Positions 10,690-23,243 are shown, counted from the stretch's first letter. The stretch: 64,000 nt of DNA from Cladochytrium replicatum (GCA_025526935.1 JAHLKD010000070.1:62001-126000), one strand, 5' to 3'. Notes: generated by a model from the letters alone, not told the origin. Program-made: numbers and translations.

Positions 10690-11350
10690 CACTTTAGCTG
10701 GAACCACGGCATCGGTGAGTCAACCACGCATGCAAGGGGCATGCAAAGCATCCATTGTTGGAGCGGAGGAAGTCACGGAACTCATCCGACAATTTGCCCA
10801 TAACCCCATTGCACGCAGGCGTTTTGTGTTGCGAGCTGCGACAGACCGTGCATCCACCGTTTCTTTCGAGCCAGCTGTGTGCTGTCGGCGACGGCGGGGC
10901 CAACAGTGAGACACGATTGATGGTAGTGACGAGTGGTGGACCGCGTCGTCAGTGTCGACTTGGCGGGGAAACTGGTAGGCTGATCCTTCACGATGACAGC
11001 CGCGTCCTTGGCGAAGTCGATCAACTCTTGCAGTGAAAAACGAACGGGATCCAACAGCCAGTGCGAGCGCGACGAGCTCGATCCTCCTGGGCCAATGTTT
11101 CGAGTGATTTGATGCGCGTTTTGTCCTTGAGGCCGCGCAAGAACAGTTCACGCATGGCCATCGGGGCCAGTTCCACCTCTGAACTTTTTTTGTTCTTTTT
11201 GTTTGGCCAAGTGAGGCGGAGATCGTGTTGAGAGAACCTCTGAACTCCCGGATCGCTCTTGTGATGCATGTAGGGCAAACCAATGTATTTATTGAATACA
11301 TGACGAACAAGAAAGGCAAGAACAACCACCTACCTGTAGGGCAAACCAAT
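10690..11350 (-). pseudogene. LTR-retroelement gag relic with CCHC zinc knuckle
   Basis: Minus-strand fragments in shifting frames read like a retroelement Gag. A segment around MAMRELFLRGLKDKTRIKS is followed by DPVRFSLQELIDFAKDA. It ends with a C-x2-C-x4-H-x4-C knuckle (CTVCRSSQHKTPAC) at about 10840. Gag packages element RNA in the cytoplasm. At least two frame changes are needed to join the parts, so this is a fossil. No flanking LTR was found by eye. A duplicated word, TGTAGGGCAAACCAATGTA, occurs near 11266 and 11335, just upstream of the relic. Confidence 0.55.
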
Positions 11351-12060
11351 GTAAGAGCGATAGCTCTGTGGCAGTGCCCTACAGGTCCCTAAAACCCTCA
11401 ACCACGTGACCCCGATCTCAATGTGTTTCCATGTTTCAAGATATCGCAGAGGTGAATTTTGTCTTGTCTTTTCGAACGGACTTGTCTTGTCTTAAGAACT
11501 CCAGCACAACCATCATCTTGCATCTTACAAATGAACAGAACGCACGAAAATTGCAAGGTCCCCATTTGCATTTTCCGTTCTGTCTTTCAAGATGTTAGGT
11601 CGACTTGGAATAAAATTTGCAATGTCTGGATTTCTCGACTGCCGACCATAATTCTGATAAACTCTGTACAATCTTGTTAGATCAATATAACAATGTCCCA
11701 CCGTGGCCAAATAAAAAATCTCGACTGCCGATCATAATGAAGTCAGCTCAATATAATTAACAACATCAAAATTTGCACAAATTTGCCATTTCTCGTTGTA
11801 ACTGTCCGGACCATTGTTTTTTTATTTTACCGGGGGGGAAGCCCTAAATCAGGGTCACACATGCCCTGTGTCAAGAAAATGTGTGGCAAAGGCTGGTTTA
11901 TGCTACTTTCTTGCAAAACTTGAACCTCCCGTGGCCGACCTTGATAAAACAAAATCATCAGCCAATAATTTCATCTGCTGTGTATCCCACCCACTGCAGT
12001 TTCTGATTTGCCTTAATCGCTCCAGCACTTGAACAAAAACAATCAAGATATGCACACACA
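11351..12060. other. Intergenic region, no gene seen
   Basis: No supported coding sequence is present. The word TCTCGACTGCCGA(C/T)CATAAT occurs twice, near 11632 and 11728, as a short direct repeat. The region lies where the continuation of the receptor gene 12082-14202 would be expected, but I could not find its catalytic domain. Confidence 0.5.
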
Positions 12061-12081
12061 ACATGGATGGATCCAACTTAC

Positions 12082-14202
12082 AAAGCTTTGATCATAGTGT
12101 TGAACGTCCTCTGCAAACTCCGGATCTCAATAAACACATTGCCCTCATCAAACTTTCCGTCTTTCAACATGCTGAAATCCATTTTCGTGGCCTTTTACAA
12201 CAAACCCACATCAGTAAAAAATCCAAAGTCATTGCATGCTTTTCTCCACTGCAATAATTGAAATCCTACCTTGGACATGTTCTTGATGATCTTCTTTAGC
12301 GGCCAGACAGCCAGAACAGTAAACACAACACCTACAATCGACCCAAGCGACGCCAGCAACGCTGCTATGATCATCCCGTGCTCCTGCGACTGATTGATGG
12401 CCGCAGAGAACTGGCTCTTGGGCAACGAGACCACCAGCGCAAAGTTGTCCTTGCTCCCCGCTCTCAGCCTGAACGCCGTGGTCGCCCAAATCTCTCCGTT
12501 ATCCGACGCGATCGGAAACTCATTGATCAAGTTTGCAGTGGTGTCTTTAAACTGGGATGCATTGAAATAGGGCATCTTGGACACGCCGCCGCCGTAGTGA
12601 GACAAGAGTGCCGCGCCGATGTCGGCGATGATGGGATCCGAAACTTTGTCAATGACCACCATGGACTTGTTCCCGTCTGTGAGGTTGACGCTCACGCTCG
12701 CAAATGCGATCTTGTTTTCGTTCGTGATGACAAACATCCTGTTGAGACCCGCTGGTGTGATTTCCGAAAGAAACTATGTGATAGAATTAAGGCAACTTGA
12801 AACTCATTGATGATGTTTCCTTACATTTCTACTGGGGGAAAACGACGTTACACAAACATATGTTCCATTCTTGTTCAGTTGCATTGTAGGGCATGTTCCA
12901 AAGTTAAAAAAGAGGATTCCAGCTTGACTGAGGAAACTGATCCATTCTCCTGTTTCAGGACAGCCGTTCTGTGGGAGTGTAGAAATTGGGGTTGAAGCAA
13001 GCTAAAGGGGAGAACTTTACTAATTTGGTCCAAAATAATAATGCTCAGGGCGCTCTACAACATACCGTTCCCCATTTAGGAAACGTTGGATTGATTGACG
13101 TTGGCCCAAACCGAACCCCAGTTGCTACACACACACGCAAAAGAAATGGCGATTAATCTAACACCACAGGAAGCGAAACCAAGCCCTTTACTTCTGTTGA
13201 AGCTACTACACAGGCTCATCGAGGAATTGTAATCGGTCCAGCAAACTCTAGACATGAAGCGTTGGATCAAAATCTCACTTGAGCAAAAAAGCCAATTTCC
13301 CATACCGTCCAGGTATAACCAGCTGGTAGTAAGTTGAATTCTGCTCCCCCGCTGGGGGCGTCGTGGTGGCCTGCAGCGAAGATGGGCGAAACTTGAGAAC
13401 ACTCACAAGGATCTGAAACCCCTACCGGTCCTTACCAGTCCAAATAGATTTGCACGACCAATACAGCCTATGCAATAAACATGATGGTGAGCGTAAAAAA
13501 TAAACCAAGCCAATAGGACTCCTCGCTCCTACTTAAAGCCCCGGGAGAACGAGCACGGAACTTGTCCGCCAAGAGGTTCAACTTCGGGTTATCCCCAAAG
13601 TTGTACATCTGTGTCGACATGAGCTCGCTGACTTCCTCCATGTCAGCGAAAACGGTGGTCGTGTCTGAAACCTGCAGACACTGAGGTAAGTCACATCCGT
13701 GTGGAGGCTGTTAAATGCATACCTGTTTCAGCTGTTGAATGAAGGCGAGAGTTGCAGACAACGTGGTTGTCTGCTTTCAATTGTCAGGGACAAAAATGCA
13801 CTTTGATGAACAATACACTTCGGACGCTCTCACCAAAATAATGTTGCTAGTCATCTCGTCGACAGAGCTCTTCGCAGTGCTCAAGACAATGTAAAGGCTC
13901 TAAAATAAACGTCAAAATGGCCCGGTCCCACTGGCAAAGGATTTGTACTCACGGGCACGACTCCTGCCACCATCGCACAAAGGAACATCAACGGCAACGT
14001 GATCACAAAAGGGACGGCTTTGGAGATCCCGTGTCAGATTTTTAGATGGCCATGAGTTTTGGTTTGAATCAGACGGGAAAGGAAAGATCTCAGCTGGCAT
14101 CAGATTTTTACCTGGCAAGATCCCCTTCTTGGTTCTTCCCTTCACGGCCTGTGCAAGCTCGTCGATCGTAGCTTTGTCACCTTCAACTTCATAGCTTGAC
14201 AT
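12082..14202 (-). pseudogene. 3'-truncated membrane receptor with Cache-like sensor (multi-exon)
   Basis: A spliced minus-strand gene starts with ATG at 14202 (MSSYEVEGDK). Exon 2 adds a first membrane helix (FVITLPLMFLCAMVAGVVP). Several short exons then encode an extracellular region containing NTTFADMEEV-like sequence, TYYQLVIPGR and a Cys pair in NGCPETGEW...FGTCP. The large exon from about 12770 to 12270 carries a folded segment resembling Cache-type sensors and a second helix (IIAALLASLGSIVGVVFTVL). The exon 12191-12082 encodes MDFSMLKDGKFDEGNVFIEI and RTFNTMIKAF, which resembles the linker before histidine kinase or nucleotide cyclase domains. Nothing catalytic follows, so the gene is probably truncated. 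It could instead continue through exons I failed to see. Confidence 0.6.
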
Positions 14203-16490
14203 GGTCTCTTTTGGCTGATCTGCCCGTGGATGATCAAAGAAGTGAAAGGGTGATAGGACTCGTTTCGATCCTTTCGTTTAACTGTGATATGACTTCTTTT
14301 GATCGAAATGTTTAACAAACTTTGGGTCCCACCCAATCAGCCCTGGGAAAATATCATTGGCAATGTGATCGTTCTGGTTATGGCTGATCGCGAATCTACT
14401 TGGCTGCTCAATGCTCAACTTATCTTACTGATCGCTCTCTAACTTCATTAAACGTTTTGATTTGAACAAGAGAAGTATCGCACTTCAAGCCTGGTCACCA
14501 CCCGTATGAACTCCACATCAAGGGTAAGGTCTCATTGCGTGTCCATTTGTGTCGCCGTTGTGACTGTTGTCGTGAAGGTCGTGCCTACCAGCTCATTGTC
14601 AGCGGGTGAAGGATCAGCTCCAGCTCTGTCAGCACCGTCGTCCTCAGCGTCTGATTCCCTGGTCCGACGGTTGACCCTCTGGATAACCTCGCCTCCGCCT
14701 GTATCGATTCGGCTCCTTTGACACCATCGTCCTCGGCGTTCATTCCCCTCCCGCGCCTTTGTAATTGGACGTCCTCGAGCGGTAAGTTCTGCTGCGGCTC
14801 CGACCTACTCGCTCTTCGCCGTGCGCCTCCGATGTCATCCTTTCCACCACCTCGTCGGTGTGATCCCCGTCCTGAAGAAATGGCAATGTACCATGAGAAC
14901 TCCCACATCTGTGCGCAGCCGCCTCCAAGAGACCTACCTTTGCACACATTTCCTGGACTGCTACGCACTGATCTGGGCGAGCTGCCGTGGCGGAGACGAT
15001 GCACTTTGAAGCATTTGATTCCGCAGGTCGTGAACGTTCTCTGGGACTCGTAAGGATCAGAGGGAAAGTGAACTGAGACGGCGATGTGTGAGGACTTGGA
15101 GATCATCCGGCTGGTGGGCGGCCAGTGCTGCAGTGTGTGTGGATGTGCGTAGCGGACGGAGAGGGAAGCGTTGAGGGGCGCATATTTTTTAGTTCGTGAC
15201 CGGCTTCAAAACAGAATTGGCGGTCACCGTCGGTGCAAAGTTCTTGAGACACATGGTGATGTGTCATGTTGTCAACCGTACCAACCACTTCCTTGCGAAG
15301 AGAACCCTCACAAAATAGAACCATATCGTATACAGCATGCCTGCATCAAATTTATCGTTCCACCGCGCCGACTTGCCGCACCAAGGTGAAGAGAAGACTG
15401 TTTGATTTGAACGGAAGTGGAAATGGAGCGATGCTGTTGAAAAGGAGATATCACTCCGACGAGAGCTGTTGAAGCAAACACAAATGCGGTAGCTTTGCAT
15501 CATATTGCGTCAGATTAGCCCAGTGGATGATGATGATGATTACGAGATCTGTAGTGTGGCCGCTCAAGATGTCACTGGGACCCCAGGGTCTCCATCACAT
15601 GATCCTCCACCAGTCCAAAATCGTCCAGCGACATCAACACCCTCAAATCCGCAATCTTTCAGGGTGTTTTCCTCGCCGGCCCTGCCGCCGTAACCACCGC
15701 CACCTCCCACTCCAAATCCGCGGCGTTAGCATCTAACAATCCGCGCAAAGGGGTGGATCTGGACAAGTGCATGATTTCCTGAGAGTGGGTCGATATGCTT
15801 TTGCGGAGTGCGAGCTGCGGGTTTCGGGGATTGTCGGGTTTTCCTTGCCCTTGCCCAAGCGGTCACTCGTCAGCTCTCTTCATCGGGAATCGGAAAACCC
15901 GTCCAAGCAAACGGGGAGCGGGGGCAAACAACCAGCGGAGGCGCACCACTTCATCGATCGTTGGGGTTTCTAGCCTGGGGTTTGCTGCAAATGGTTTTAA
16001 TATTCTAGCATTTCTTCCGACAGCTTCCTCAGCATCCCCACGTGCCCTTTGCATTCCGACTGCAGCAGACCGTAATAGTCAACAAACCACCCTCTGTGGG
16101 CTTGGTACTGAGGATGCTGCATGATGCAATTCAGCTAATCACTTTGCTCGGCATCGGTCAGCCGCAGGTCGCTGAAAGACATCAGAAAACTTGGCAGTCC
16201 GTCCGCTTGAACGAACCCAGGTAGGTTAAAATAATCAAATACGCACCAACTTTGGGCATGCAGGATCAAACGCATAACCGTCAAATTTTCGCATATGGGA
16301 AGACGTAAAAAAGGCGAACTTCCCATTCTTGTGTGATTTGATGAAAGCGGCCATCCAGAAAGAACGGCGGCCGCCGTCCGACACATTGTACAGCAGCATC
16401 CGGGCATGGTCCACGAACAAGTAATCTAGGTTTTCACAGAGCTTCGTCCGAGAATCAATTTCAGGGTACATCTCTTGAACTCGGCCGAGA
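14203..16490. other. Unresolved region with fragmentary coding potential
   Basis: No gene could be assembled. A minus-strand open frame at 16235-16471 (78 codons, containing RRSFWMAAFIKSHKNGKFAFF) looks protein-like and may continue below 16200 after an intron. Other frames at 14585-15106, 15103-15324 and 15863-16054 are Arg/Gly-rich, overlap and have no recognisable motifs. This could be a decayed gene or several. Confidence 0.3.
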
Positions 16491-16539
16491 ATGAATTCCT
16501 CTGGCCCCGAACTCCCACCTAACAGTTATTCCAAGCTGG

Positions 16540-16735
16540 AAGGTTAAGAACATTCGGACGGACCGTCGAAGCGAATTTATTAACCACGGACGGACTGTTG
16601 GACCAGAATTTATTAGCCACGGACGGACCTCCAACGCGTTTTTAGTAGGCGGCGCGGACCGTCCAACCAGTTTTTATTAACCACGGACAGACCTTCCAGA
16701 CGCAATTTATTCTGCTGCGACGGTAATTCATGCTA
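16540..16735. repeat. Degenerate minisatellite, unit about 40 bp
   Basis: The motif TTTATTAACCACGGACGGAC followed by a TCCAA-containing spacer recurs four to five times (for example near 16576, 16611, 16678 and 16708), with CGGACGGACCGTC inverted motifs. Units are diverged. The sequence does not code and is not related to the 97-bp repeat. Confidence 0.75.
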
Positions 16736-17680
16736 CCTCAATCTCTCTTGTAGCGGGTTTTTTCACTAAGTCTTTTCATTTCATGGGCATAGATACAATG
16801 CTGCAGCAGGGAGACTCCATTGATTTCGTGGGCTGGAGCATGCTACTGAAGTAGAGAACTGATTCTTTGTATTTGTTTGTCCAAAATCTCCACCAACCTT
16901 ACACCTTAATAACAAGCTTCTCTGCCACGCTGAGGGATATCCTTTTTAGGAAAGTAGAGGTTGAGTGTGTCATTTTATCAAAAGGCGCACCGTTAGTGGG
17001 CAACATTGGGTGGCATTCTAACAACCGATGCGACATTTATTAACGAGCTGAACGTCCTGAGTTGATCATGCTGAAAGCTGTTCAAACAAATAGGTGTGAA
17101 TATTGCTATGAGCAAATGAATCTCGACAATGTGCCTTCAGTCAACCAAGCAAAGGTCGCTAACTTTTCCCCTTTCTCCGGAACCTCTCAAAACAATCCGA
17201 GCTGAACGTCCGTACCATCGATCGCCCAAACAAACTCTTCAGGAATTCTCATATCAGGGCCTCTTAAATGCCACCATTGGACAGCAGCGGCAATCTGAGA
17301 TTTGTTTAGCAACATCCCAGTTCCCTCTGAGCGAATAGAAATTCAATGCACGCTCGCCGAACTTTAGTTCGAGACCACTGGACTTCCACCATTCAACACA
17401 TTTGTAAAGGCACGAAGACTTCCATCGATCAACCTCAAATGGCCCTCATTTCTTGTTTGCGCCTGTCATTATGTTTTATGGTGATCAATCCCGCGGTTTC
17501 GTCTCTGTCATATGGTCTAGGCTATGACATATATTCTGTCGACAAATCCCAGCCATCTCTTTCATTGCCCTCTGGAATCGCATTCACTGTTGAAAAATTT
17601 ACTAGCTAAGGTATTATATCGGATGGGAAGGAAGTTGTAATGTGCGCAACGGTACTCATGAGTTGACCACTCAGTGCAAA
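16736..17680. other. Intergenic region, no gene seen
   Basis: No supported gene is present. A short word containing TTTATGGTGATCAA(T/C)CC near 17472 recurs near 19622. This is consistent with the duplication described for 17690-18030 and 19990-20160. Confidence 0.4.
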
Positions 17681-17689
17681 ATGCCCTTT

Positions 17690-19100
17690 TGGAAGCTGGT
17701 GAAGGCAATCTTTGCGATTGCCTGTTGATTAAACTACCCCAGGCTGATTTTACTTCTGGATTTGGTTCAGCCCGTGTATATTCAGCAGATCCCTGGCAGT
17801 ATCGTTTCAGACCGGCGTCATTATCAAAAATGAGTACAGTGTTTGAAACCCCAGTGCAACTGCTGATTTCAAATCGAACACAGTGGTGATGTTTCGGGAA
17901 TTGAGTATTACCTTTTTGCCAGTTTGTGAGATGACCAGCGCATGCTGGAACGATGATGGCTCTGGCGTCCTTTGTCCGAATGATGGATCATGCGTGGATA
18001 TTGTTGTTGAAAATTTCGGACAAAGATTGGATTGTCTATGAAGAGAGGAGGTCACCAACAGATCCAGAGTGTATGCCAAAATATGGCCCATCGAAGCTAT
18101 GAAAATTTGGCGACTAAAATGCACGGCTGTTCTGTGCTTAATCATGGCGATATTTTAAGCGAGTACTACTTTGTCTGGCCTGTGGATTTTATCAAAAAAT
18201 ACGGGTGCATAAATCATAGACAAGCACTTCTTCTCAATCTCAGATAAACAAAGATTGTGACTGCAGCTGGGTACCTCCCACACTTGTGACACACAGTTAC
18301 CATCACCAACTATTTGACTGAAGAAGTTGCTCACATCTAAAACCCGTTCGCCCTACACAAAATTTTCGGCAAGTGCACATTGTGGAATTACTATCCTCAG
18401 CCCCCACAAAAAATTTAAATTTCGCACAAAGTCAACAGACAATGGCAGGTTTAAATTGTGGGCTGCGGCCATTGAAAATGGAGCAGACAAAGCATGAAAT
18501 TTGTGAATCAAGAAGTGAGCTGTCACAGTCTCTCGGAAACCCTGTGTTATTAACTTAAAATCTGTAAGCCTGCTAAAATCGTTCTGCTCGTTTTCGTGGT
18601 CGATGCTATCTGCCACGTCGTTATGTGCAGGGCATACCGATACCCACCGGTTGAATCGCCACTTGACTTAAGCGACCTGCAAATGGCGCTTGGGCGTCCG
18701 GCCATTTGTCGCTGTTGGCCCAATCGAGCTTCACTGTCTGGCAATATCACCGTCGTCATTCCTCCCGCCGCTTACGATGGTCACATTGATCGGTGCCAGG
18801 ATGCCTCAGTGGGACAATTGGATAGCTTCGATTGCATGTGGGCTTCCGGTCACTGCCTACTTTAACCCGGTTCAGTTTGCACCACTTGCGTGTCTAGGAT
18901 GTGTGCTTGTGGTCAAGCTATGTGCGCCAAAGCAATACGTCAGGGGTCTCTCCCGGGCGATTTCATGGCTCGCAGCCGTTGCATTCCTTGAGGTGACAGT
19001 GGTGATATTTTGGCTCCAATACTTAAAAATCAAGAATGATTGCTGGGATTCAGCACCGCGCTCGGTCACCATTTTCGTCCCGGATGTTTTGATGTGATTC
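17690..19100 (+). pseudogene. Relic of unknown Cys-rich membrane protein, copy 1
   Basis: On the + strand the frame around 17870-18040 reads KSNTVVMFRELSITFLPVC and then a Cys-rich part with CWNDDGSGVLCPNDGSC. Further on, 18740-19090 encodes hydrophobic stretches (ASIACGLPVTAYFNPVQFA and ISWLAAVAFLEVTVVIFWL) that would be membrane helices. The first part has a clear paralogue at 19990-20160. Stops interrupt any long frame, so this is either an intron-rich gene or a relic. I do not recognise the family. Confidence 0.4.
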
Positions 19101-19989
19101 TCCTTGTAATGAAGAGCGCGCGATGGGAGCCAAACCCGACGATGGCGAACAGTCCACAGATCTTCCAACTTAAGAAGAACCAAACATTGTTGTTGCAGAT
19201 GATGTCTCAGGGCTTGCCATCACTACCATCGTTCCAGAGAAAAGATCACCTCAGGAAATCTACCGGGAGACACCGGCATTATCACAACCAGTCCAATTTA
19301 GCACCTGTTTGTGGATCCGTTGCCCCGTTCCGTTGCTTGGACTACTTGTCACAATTTGATCTGTTTGAACACCTTGACGTCAGGTGTGCTTGAATCAGAT
19401 AATTCAATGCGAGTTGAGGTTTCGTTGCTGTCATCGGCTTTTGCGTTCCTGTTTTCGATTATACGTTCTCAAGGCTGCTCCAGGCTTTAAAAGCTTTCAT
19501 ACTTGGTCCTCAGGCGACAACCCTTGGAAATTTCGCACAGCTCTCCCTGGGAATATCGGGCCGTTCGGCAGCACTGAGGCTCAAGAATCCACAATTCCTG
19601 ACAACGTTCATATCAATCTTCTTTATGGTGATCAACCCGATTGTTTCAGCTCTGTATCAGTCACCTTTTATCATAGGAAGTCAGAGTATTCGTTTCGAGG
19701 TGCAACAACCAAGAGTTTCATTGGGTACTGCACATTGATACCAGCTCGTCTGTGAATGATGCCAGGTGGTTGTTGTCCATCACCCAATTTCCCATGCATT
19801 GGGAGGGACCCTGCTCATTTATCAACGGAACGTCAAGTTTCAATGCACAATGCGAAGCACCTTCATAGAAATTGATGGATGACAGATTGTGAAATGTATT
19901 GAACCAAACCAAAGCGCAGGTGATTTCAGTATTCGGAACTGGTCGCTGCATTTTCAGCGGTCGACTGATCTCAGCTTTCCGGTAGACTG

Positions 19990-20440
19990 TCACAATCAAT
20001 GAATGACACTCTATACTTTGGAAACCAGTCTGTAACAAGTTACTTGGACTCAAACACAGTTGTATCTTTTCGAAATTTCACTGTGATGCTTCTACCAGCT
20101 TGTAATGATGGTAGTGATCTTTGCCTGGATAAAAACTATTTTTGTTGCACCACAAGTAGAGTTACATATTAATAGTGGAACGCGCTTCGAACTTCAGCTC
20201 TTTCAAGTCGGATCTTTTCCTCTATTGTTCTGTTTCGTTCTCGCCATCACGGCGTTTGCGTGGCCAATGTTTTCGATCCGCGATCTTGATACCCACATCG
20301 TTACTGGAACTCGTGTTATTACTGCTGGGCGTATCTATTGCGAAAGTTCCCAGAATTCAATCCACGAAACTCAGAAAAAATCCGAAGATCCAAATCCTCG
20401 ACAAAGATGCGGCAGAATCGCTGCAATTTGACGATAAACG
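19990..20440 (+). pseudogene. Relic of unknown Cys-rich membrane protein, copy 2
   Basis: The frame at about 19990-20165 reads MNDTLYFGNQSVTSYLDSN, then TVVSFRNFTVMLLPAC, followed by Cys-containing sequence, and it stops. It aligns with SNTVVMFRELSITFLPVC at 17870. A membrane-like segment follows at 20200-20270 (FPLLFCFVLAITAFAWPMF). The similarity of spacing (Cys-rich part followed by helices) supports duplication of one receptor-like gene. Function is unknown. Confidence 0.4.
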
Positions 20441-20568
20441 TGCACTCACAAAGAAATCAAACGTTCACAATTCACCACTTTTTCCCTTTCCCTTCTTTTG
20501 TTGGAGCGAAGGCATAATTGTGCGGTACTTTTCACATTCTTGTTAGTCAACCACTGCCACGTTGTAAA

Positions 20569-20780
20569 ACAATCACAAGTTGACAGGTGGAACAGCCCAA
20601 ATCAGCTTCTGTATCTGGTTCATATCATCAGAGTCCCATCCATCACTTCGCCAACCCAGTCCTGATGAACCGATCGATATTGTCATTTGAAAGCATGAAA
20701 TCCTTGGTTAAACCTGTCTTCCATGGTTTCCAATCCACCTCAGGGAGCGTTATGGACGAAAGATGCCCGATGTATGCCGT
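20569..20780 (-). repeat. Inverted copy of the gene fragment at 3300-3520
   Basis: The sequence from CACAAGTTGACAGGTGGAAC to GATGTATGCCG is the reverse complement of 3300-3520 with scattered substitutions. It carries an 11-base deletion where copy 1 has GTTACGTCC. Substitutions preserve much of the encoded peptide (DFMLSNDNIDRFIRTGLAK), but the deletion shifts the frame. This marks a dispersed repeat or a duplicated gene remnant. Confidence 0.85.
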
Positions 20781-21764
20781 TATTGAGCTTTACACTCTGT
20801 TTCTTGCAAATGAATCCGAACTTGTATCCAGTGTTTCAATCGTCCCAAATCTTTGTAAAATTATATCACAAATCGTCAACTGCTGAGCAATCACAACAGG
20901 TCTCACAAATGTCCACCTACTCAAAGCAGCTCGCTCTACATGTGCTGGCAAATGCTTTCGTGAAACGTGCGTTGTATTTTGTATAAGCTGCAATAGATCG
21001 ATTAACCGATCTTGGCAAGAGTGCCGTGATTTGAGAAGCACACCATCATGAAAGTACAAAACATGACACGCGAACTCTTACTTCTATTGATTCAATAATG
21101 CACCGCTCAACTACTAGTTTAATTGTCAGCTTCAACTACTACTAGTTTAAGCGGATTATCTGATACCGATGTGTAAATTTTTGTGTGAGAAAGGGTCGAA
21201 ATCATTTGCAGGGCATTCATCGACTGTTCCCAGAACGTACTAATGTACTGTAATTTAGGCAAGCGACGGTCAGATATAGGCACAGCAAACGATTAGCACT
21301 AAATCTGTACCGCTTGCGCAACCTGTATCCATTCTCACACATGTATATTTCGTGGAAATGACACTTCAGGCTACATGGCGATTACCGATTACCGTCACAT
21401 TTCCGGGTATTTAAGCGGCATTGTTTCCCATAGTTCAATCACACGGCACGACATTGCTGGCTTTAACCTTCTGCTCCCGCATGGTTTCAACTGCAGACAG
21501 AAGGTGAGCGTTTAATGCTTTCATCCCTTTCATTTATCACCAGGTTGTAAGCCTGCTGACGATGAAAGGTTTGATAGCATACCACAGCACCGGAGCCATC
21601 TGTATTGACTCCCATGATCCAAAGTGAGACGCGGGTTAAGGATGTAGGAGTTTACAAGCTGATTACAGGCGAGAAAGGTCTGGCCATCCGTGGATATCAT
21701 CGTGTCAAAGTGCGGACGTTGAATTTCCACTAAAAAAATCCAACAATATATATACCAACAACAA
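20781..21764. other. Intergenic region, no gene seen
   Basis: No supported gene is present. A short repeat, CAACTACTA(CTA)GTTTAA, occurs twice near 21108-21150. The rest is unremarkable mixed sequence downstream of the HMG-box gene's stop codon. Confidence 0.5.
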
Positions 21765-23243
21765 CTACCGATCCTCGCTCATGATCTCGTCTTCCCCATC
21801 CTCGCTCCCAACTCCATCCATATCCGCCAAGCTCCTCGGCGCCATATCCATAGCGCCCTTCCCCCCAACCCGTCCCAGCACGCCCTTCCCACCAACCCTC
21901 CCGACCACTGCACTCCGCTCCTCCCGACCACTGCCCTCCCACTCCTCCTCGTCAGAAGTCCACTTGACCGCCCCGCTCCTCTCGTTCTTCTCGACCCCCG
22001 CGACCGCACCGTCCGCTTCGTAATACACGCTCTTGACAACAATGTTGCCCTCCTCGTCTTCTGAGTACTCCTCCACAACGCGTCGGTCTGCGCTGCTCGA
22101 ACTTTCACCGCTTCCTTTGGGCGGGCTGGGTGAGGTGTGCGGTGGTGAGGTAGCGGGTGTTGCAGTGGGAACGGATGGCGGAGGTGCGGGTTGTGGGGGT
22201 TGGTGTTGGGGTGTTCGGGAGGCGGAGGAGGTTGCGCCGGGTTGGGTTGCGGCGTTGTATGTGATCATCTCGCGCTCGTATCGTGCTTTGGACTCTTCAT
22301 ATAAATCTATCGCAATAAAAATAAGGAACGATTTCAAAAATTGCATGATTGCAAGCAACGAACCAAAGTACTCTGAAATCCGACAATCAATCAGTGCTAG
22401 ATCACATTACAGTTGAGCAAATCTTACTCTGTTTGCTTTCCTTGCCTAAGGTCTTCCATCTCTGCCCGAGTACTCGGGTCGCCTCCCCGAGACTAAACCC
22501 TCCCTCCTCATCTTTGATCTCCCCGCGATGCATTTCGCAGTACACAAAGAACGCATTCGCCGGTTTCTTGGGTAGGTTAGGGTCAGCTTTTGCCTTTTTC
22601 GGCTTCTTTTCGTGTGGAGGTGGGTTCGGTGAGGACAGTACGGCAGGCGGTGGTGGTTGTGGTGGTTGAGCAGCACGAGTTAGCTGTCCCTTGTGGTACA
22701 CTTCTTCATCTTCCGATCGCGAGCCCTGGAATAAAACGATTCAGTATATGTACATACGAGAGGGGGAAGGAAAACATACGGCAGCGGATCTGCCGTACAG
22801 AGGACGAGATTCGCTGTCAGAGAATGATCCGTCGGATCTGTATGCGTCCGACGGCAGAGTCTGCTTGTAGCGTTGAAAGAGCATGCTTGGAGAGTTGACT
22901 AAATCGGCACAGTAGCTTCAAACAAGATGTGTTACGCACTTCTTTTCGAGCTTCAACCTTTGAATCGCATTTTTCGCTTTCGTCAGCTTTAGCGTGAGTG
23001 CATCATTTTCCTATTTCAAATTTAAAGTTTAAGCAAGATGCCCACCACGAAAATTTACGACAGACCTGCTCCATTTCAGCAACCTTTCGCTTGAGGTCCC
23101 TGTATGTTCTCCTGTAACCTGGTATAAGCAATAGAGTTTCCCTATTTCATTCTGTCCATGTCAATTATTGTAAAAACAGTACCATCCTGGGCATCAATGT
23201 TCCCCATCCCCATTCCCGTTGCCTGTGTGTTCGAGTCGAGCAT
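21765..23243 (-). CDS. HMG-box chromatin protein with N-terminal coiled coil
   Basis: I assemble six exons: 23243-23183, 23118-23066, 23010-22940, 22885-22780, 22725-22428 and 22306-21765. They sum to 376 codons plus stop in one frame. The N-terminus contains a coiled coil (YRRTYRDLKRKVAEMEQ and a heptad-like KLTKAKNAIQRLKLEK). A Pro-rich linker precedes one HMG box spanning the last intron: PNLPKKPANAFFVYCEMHRG, LGQRWKTLGKESKQ, then LYEESKARYEREM. The C-terminal tail is acidic and Ser/Gly-rich. HMG boxes bend DNA in the nucleus. The coiled coil plus single box resembles Nhp10-type INO80 subunits, but this assignment is tentative. The start ATG follows an in-frame stop, so it is the likely start unless an upstream exon exists. 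Confidence 0.85.
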
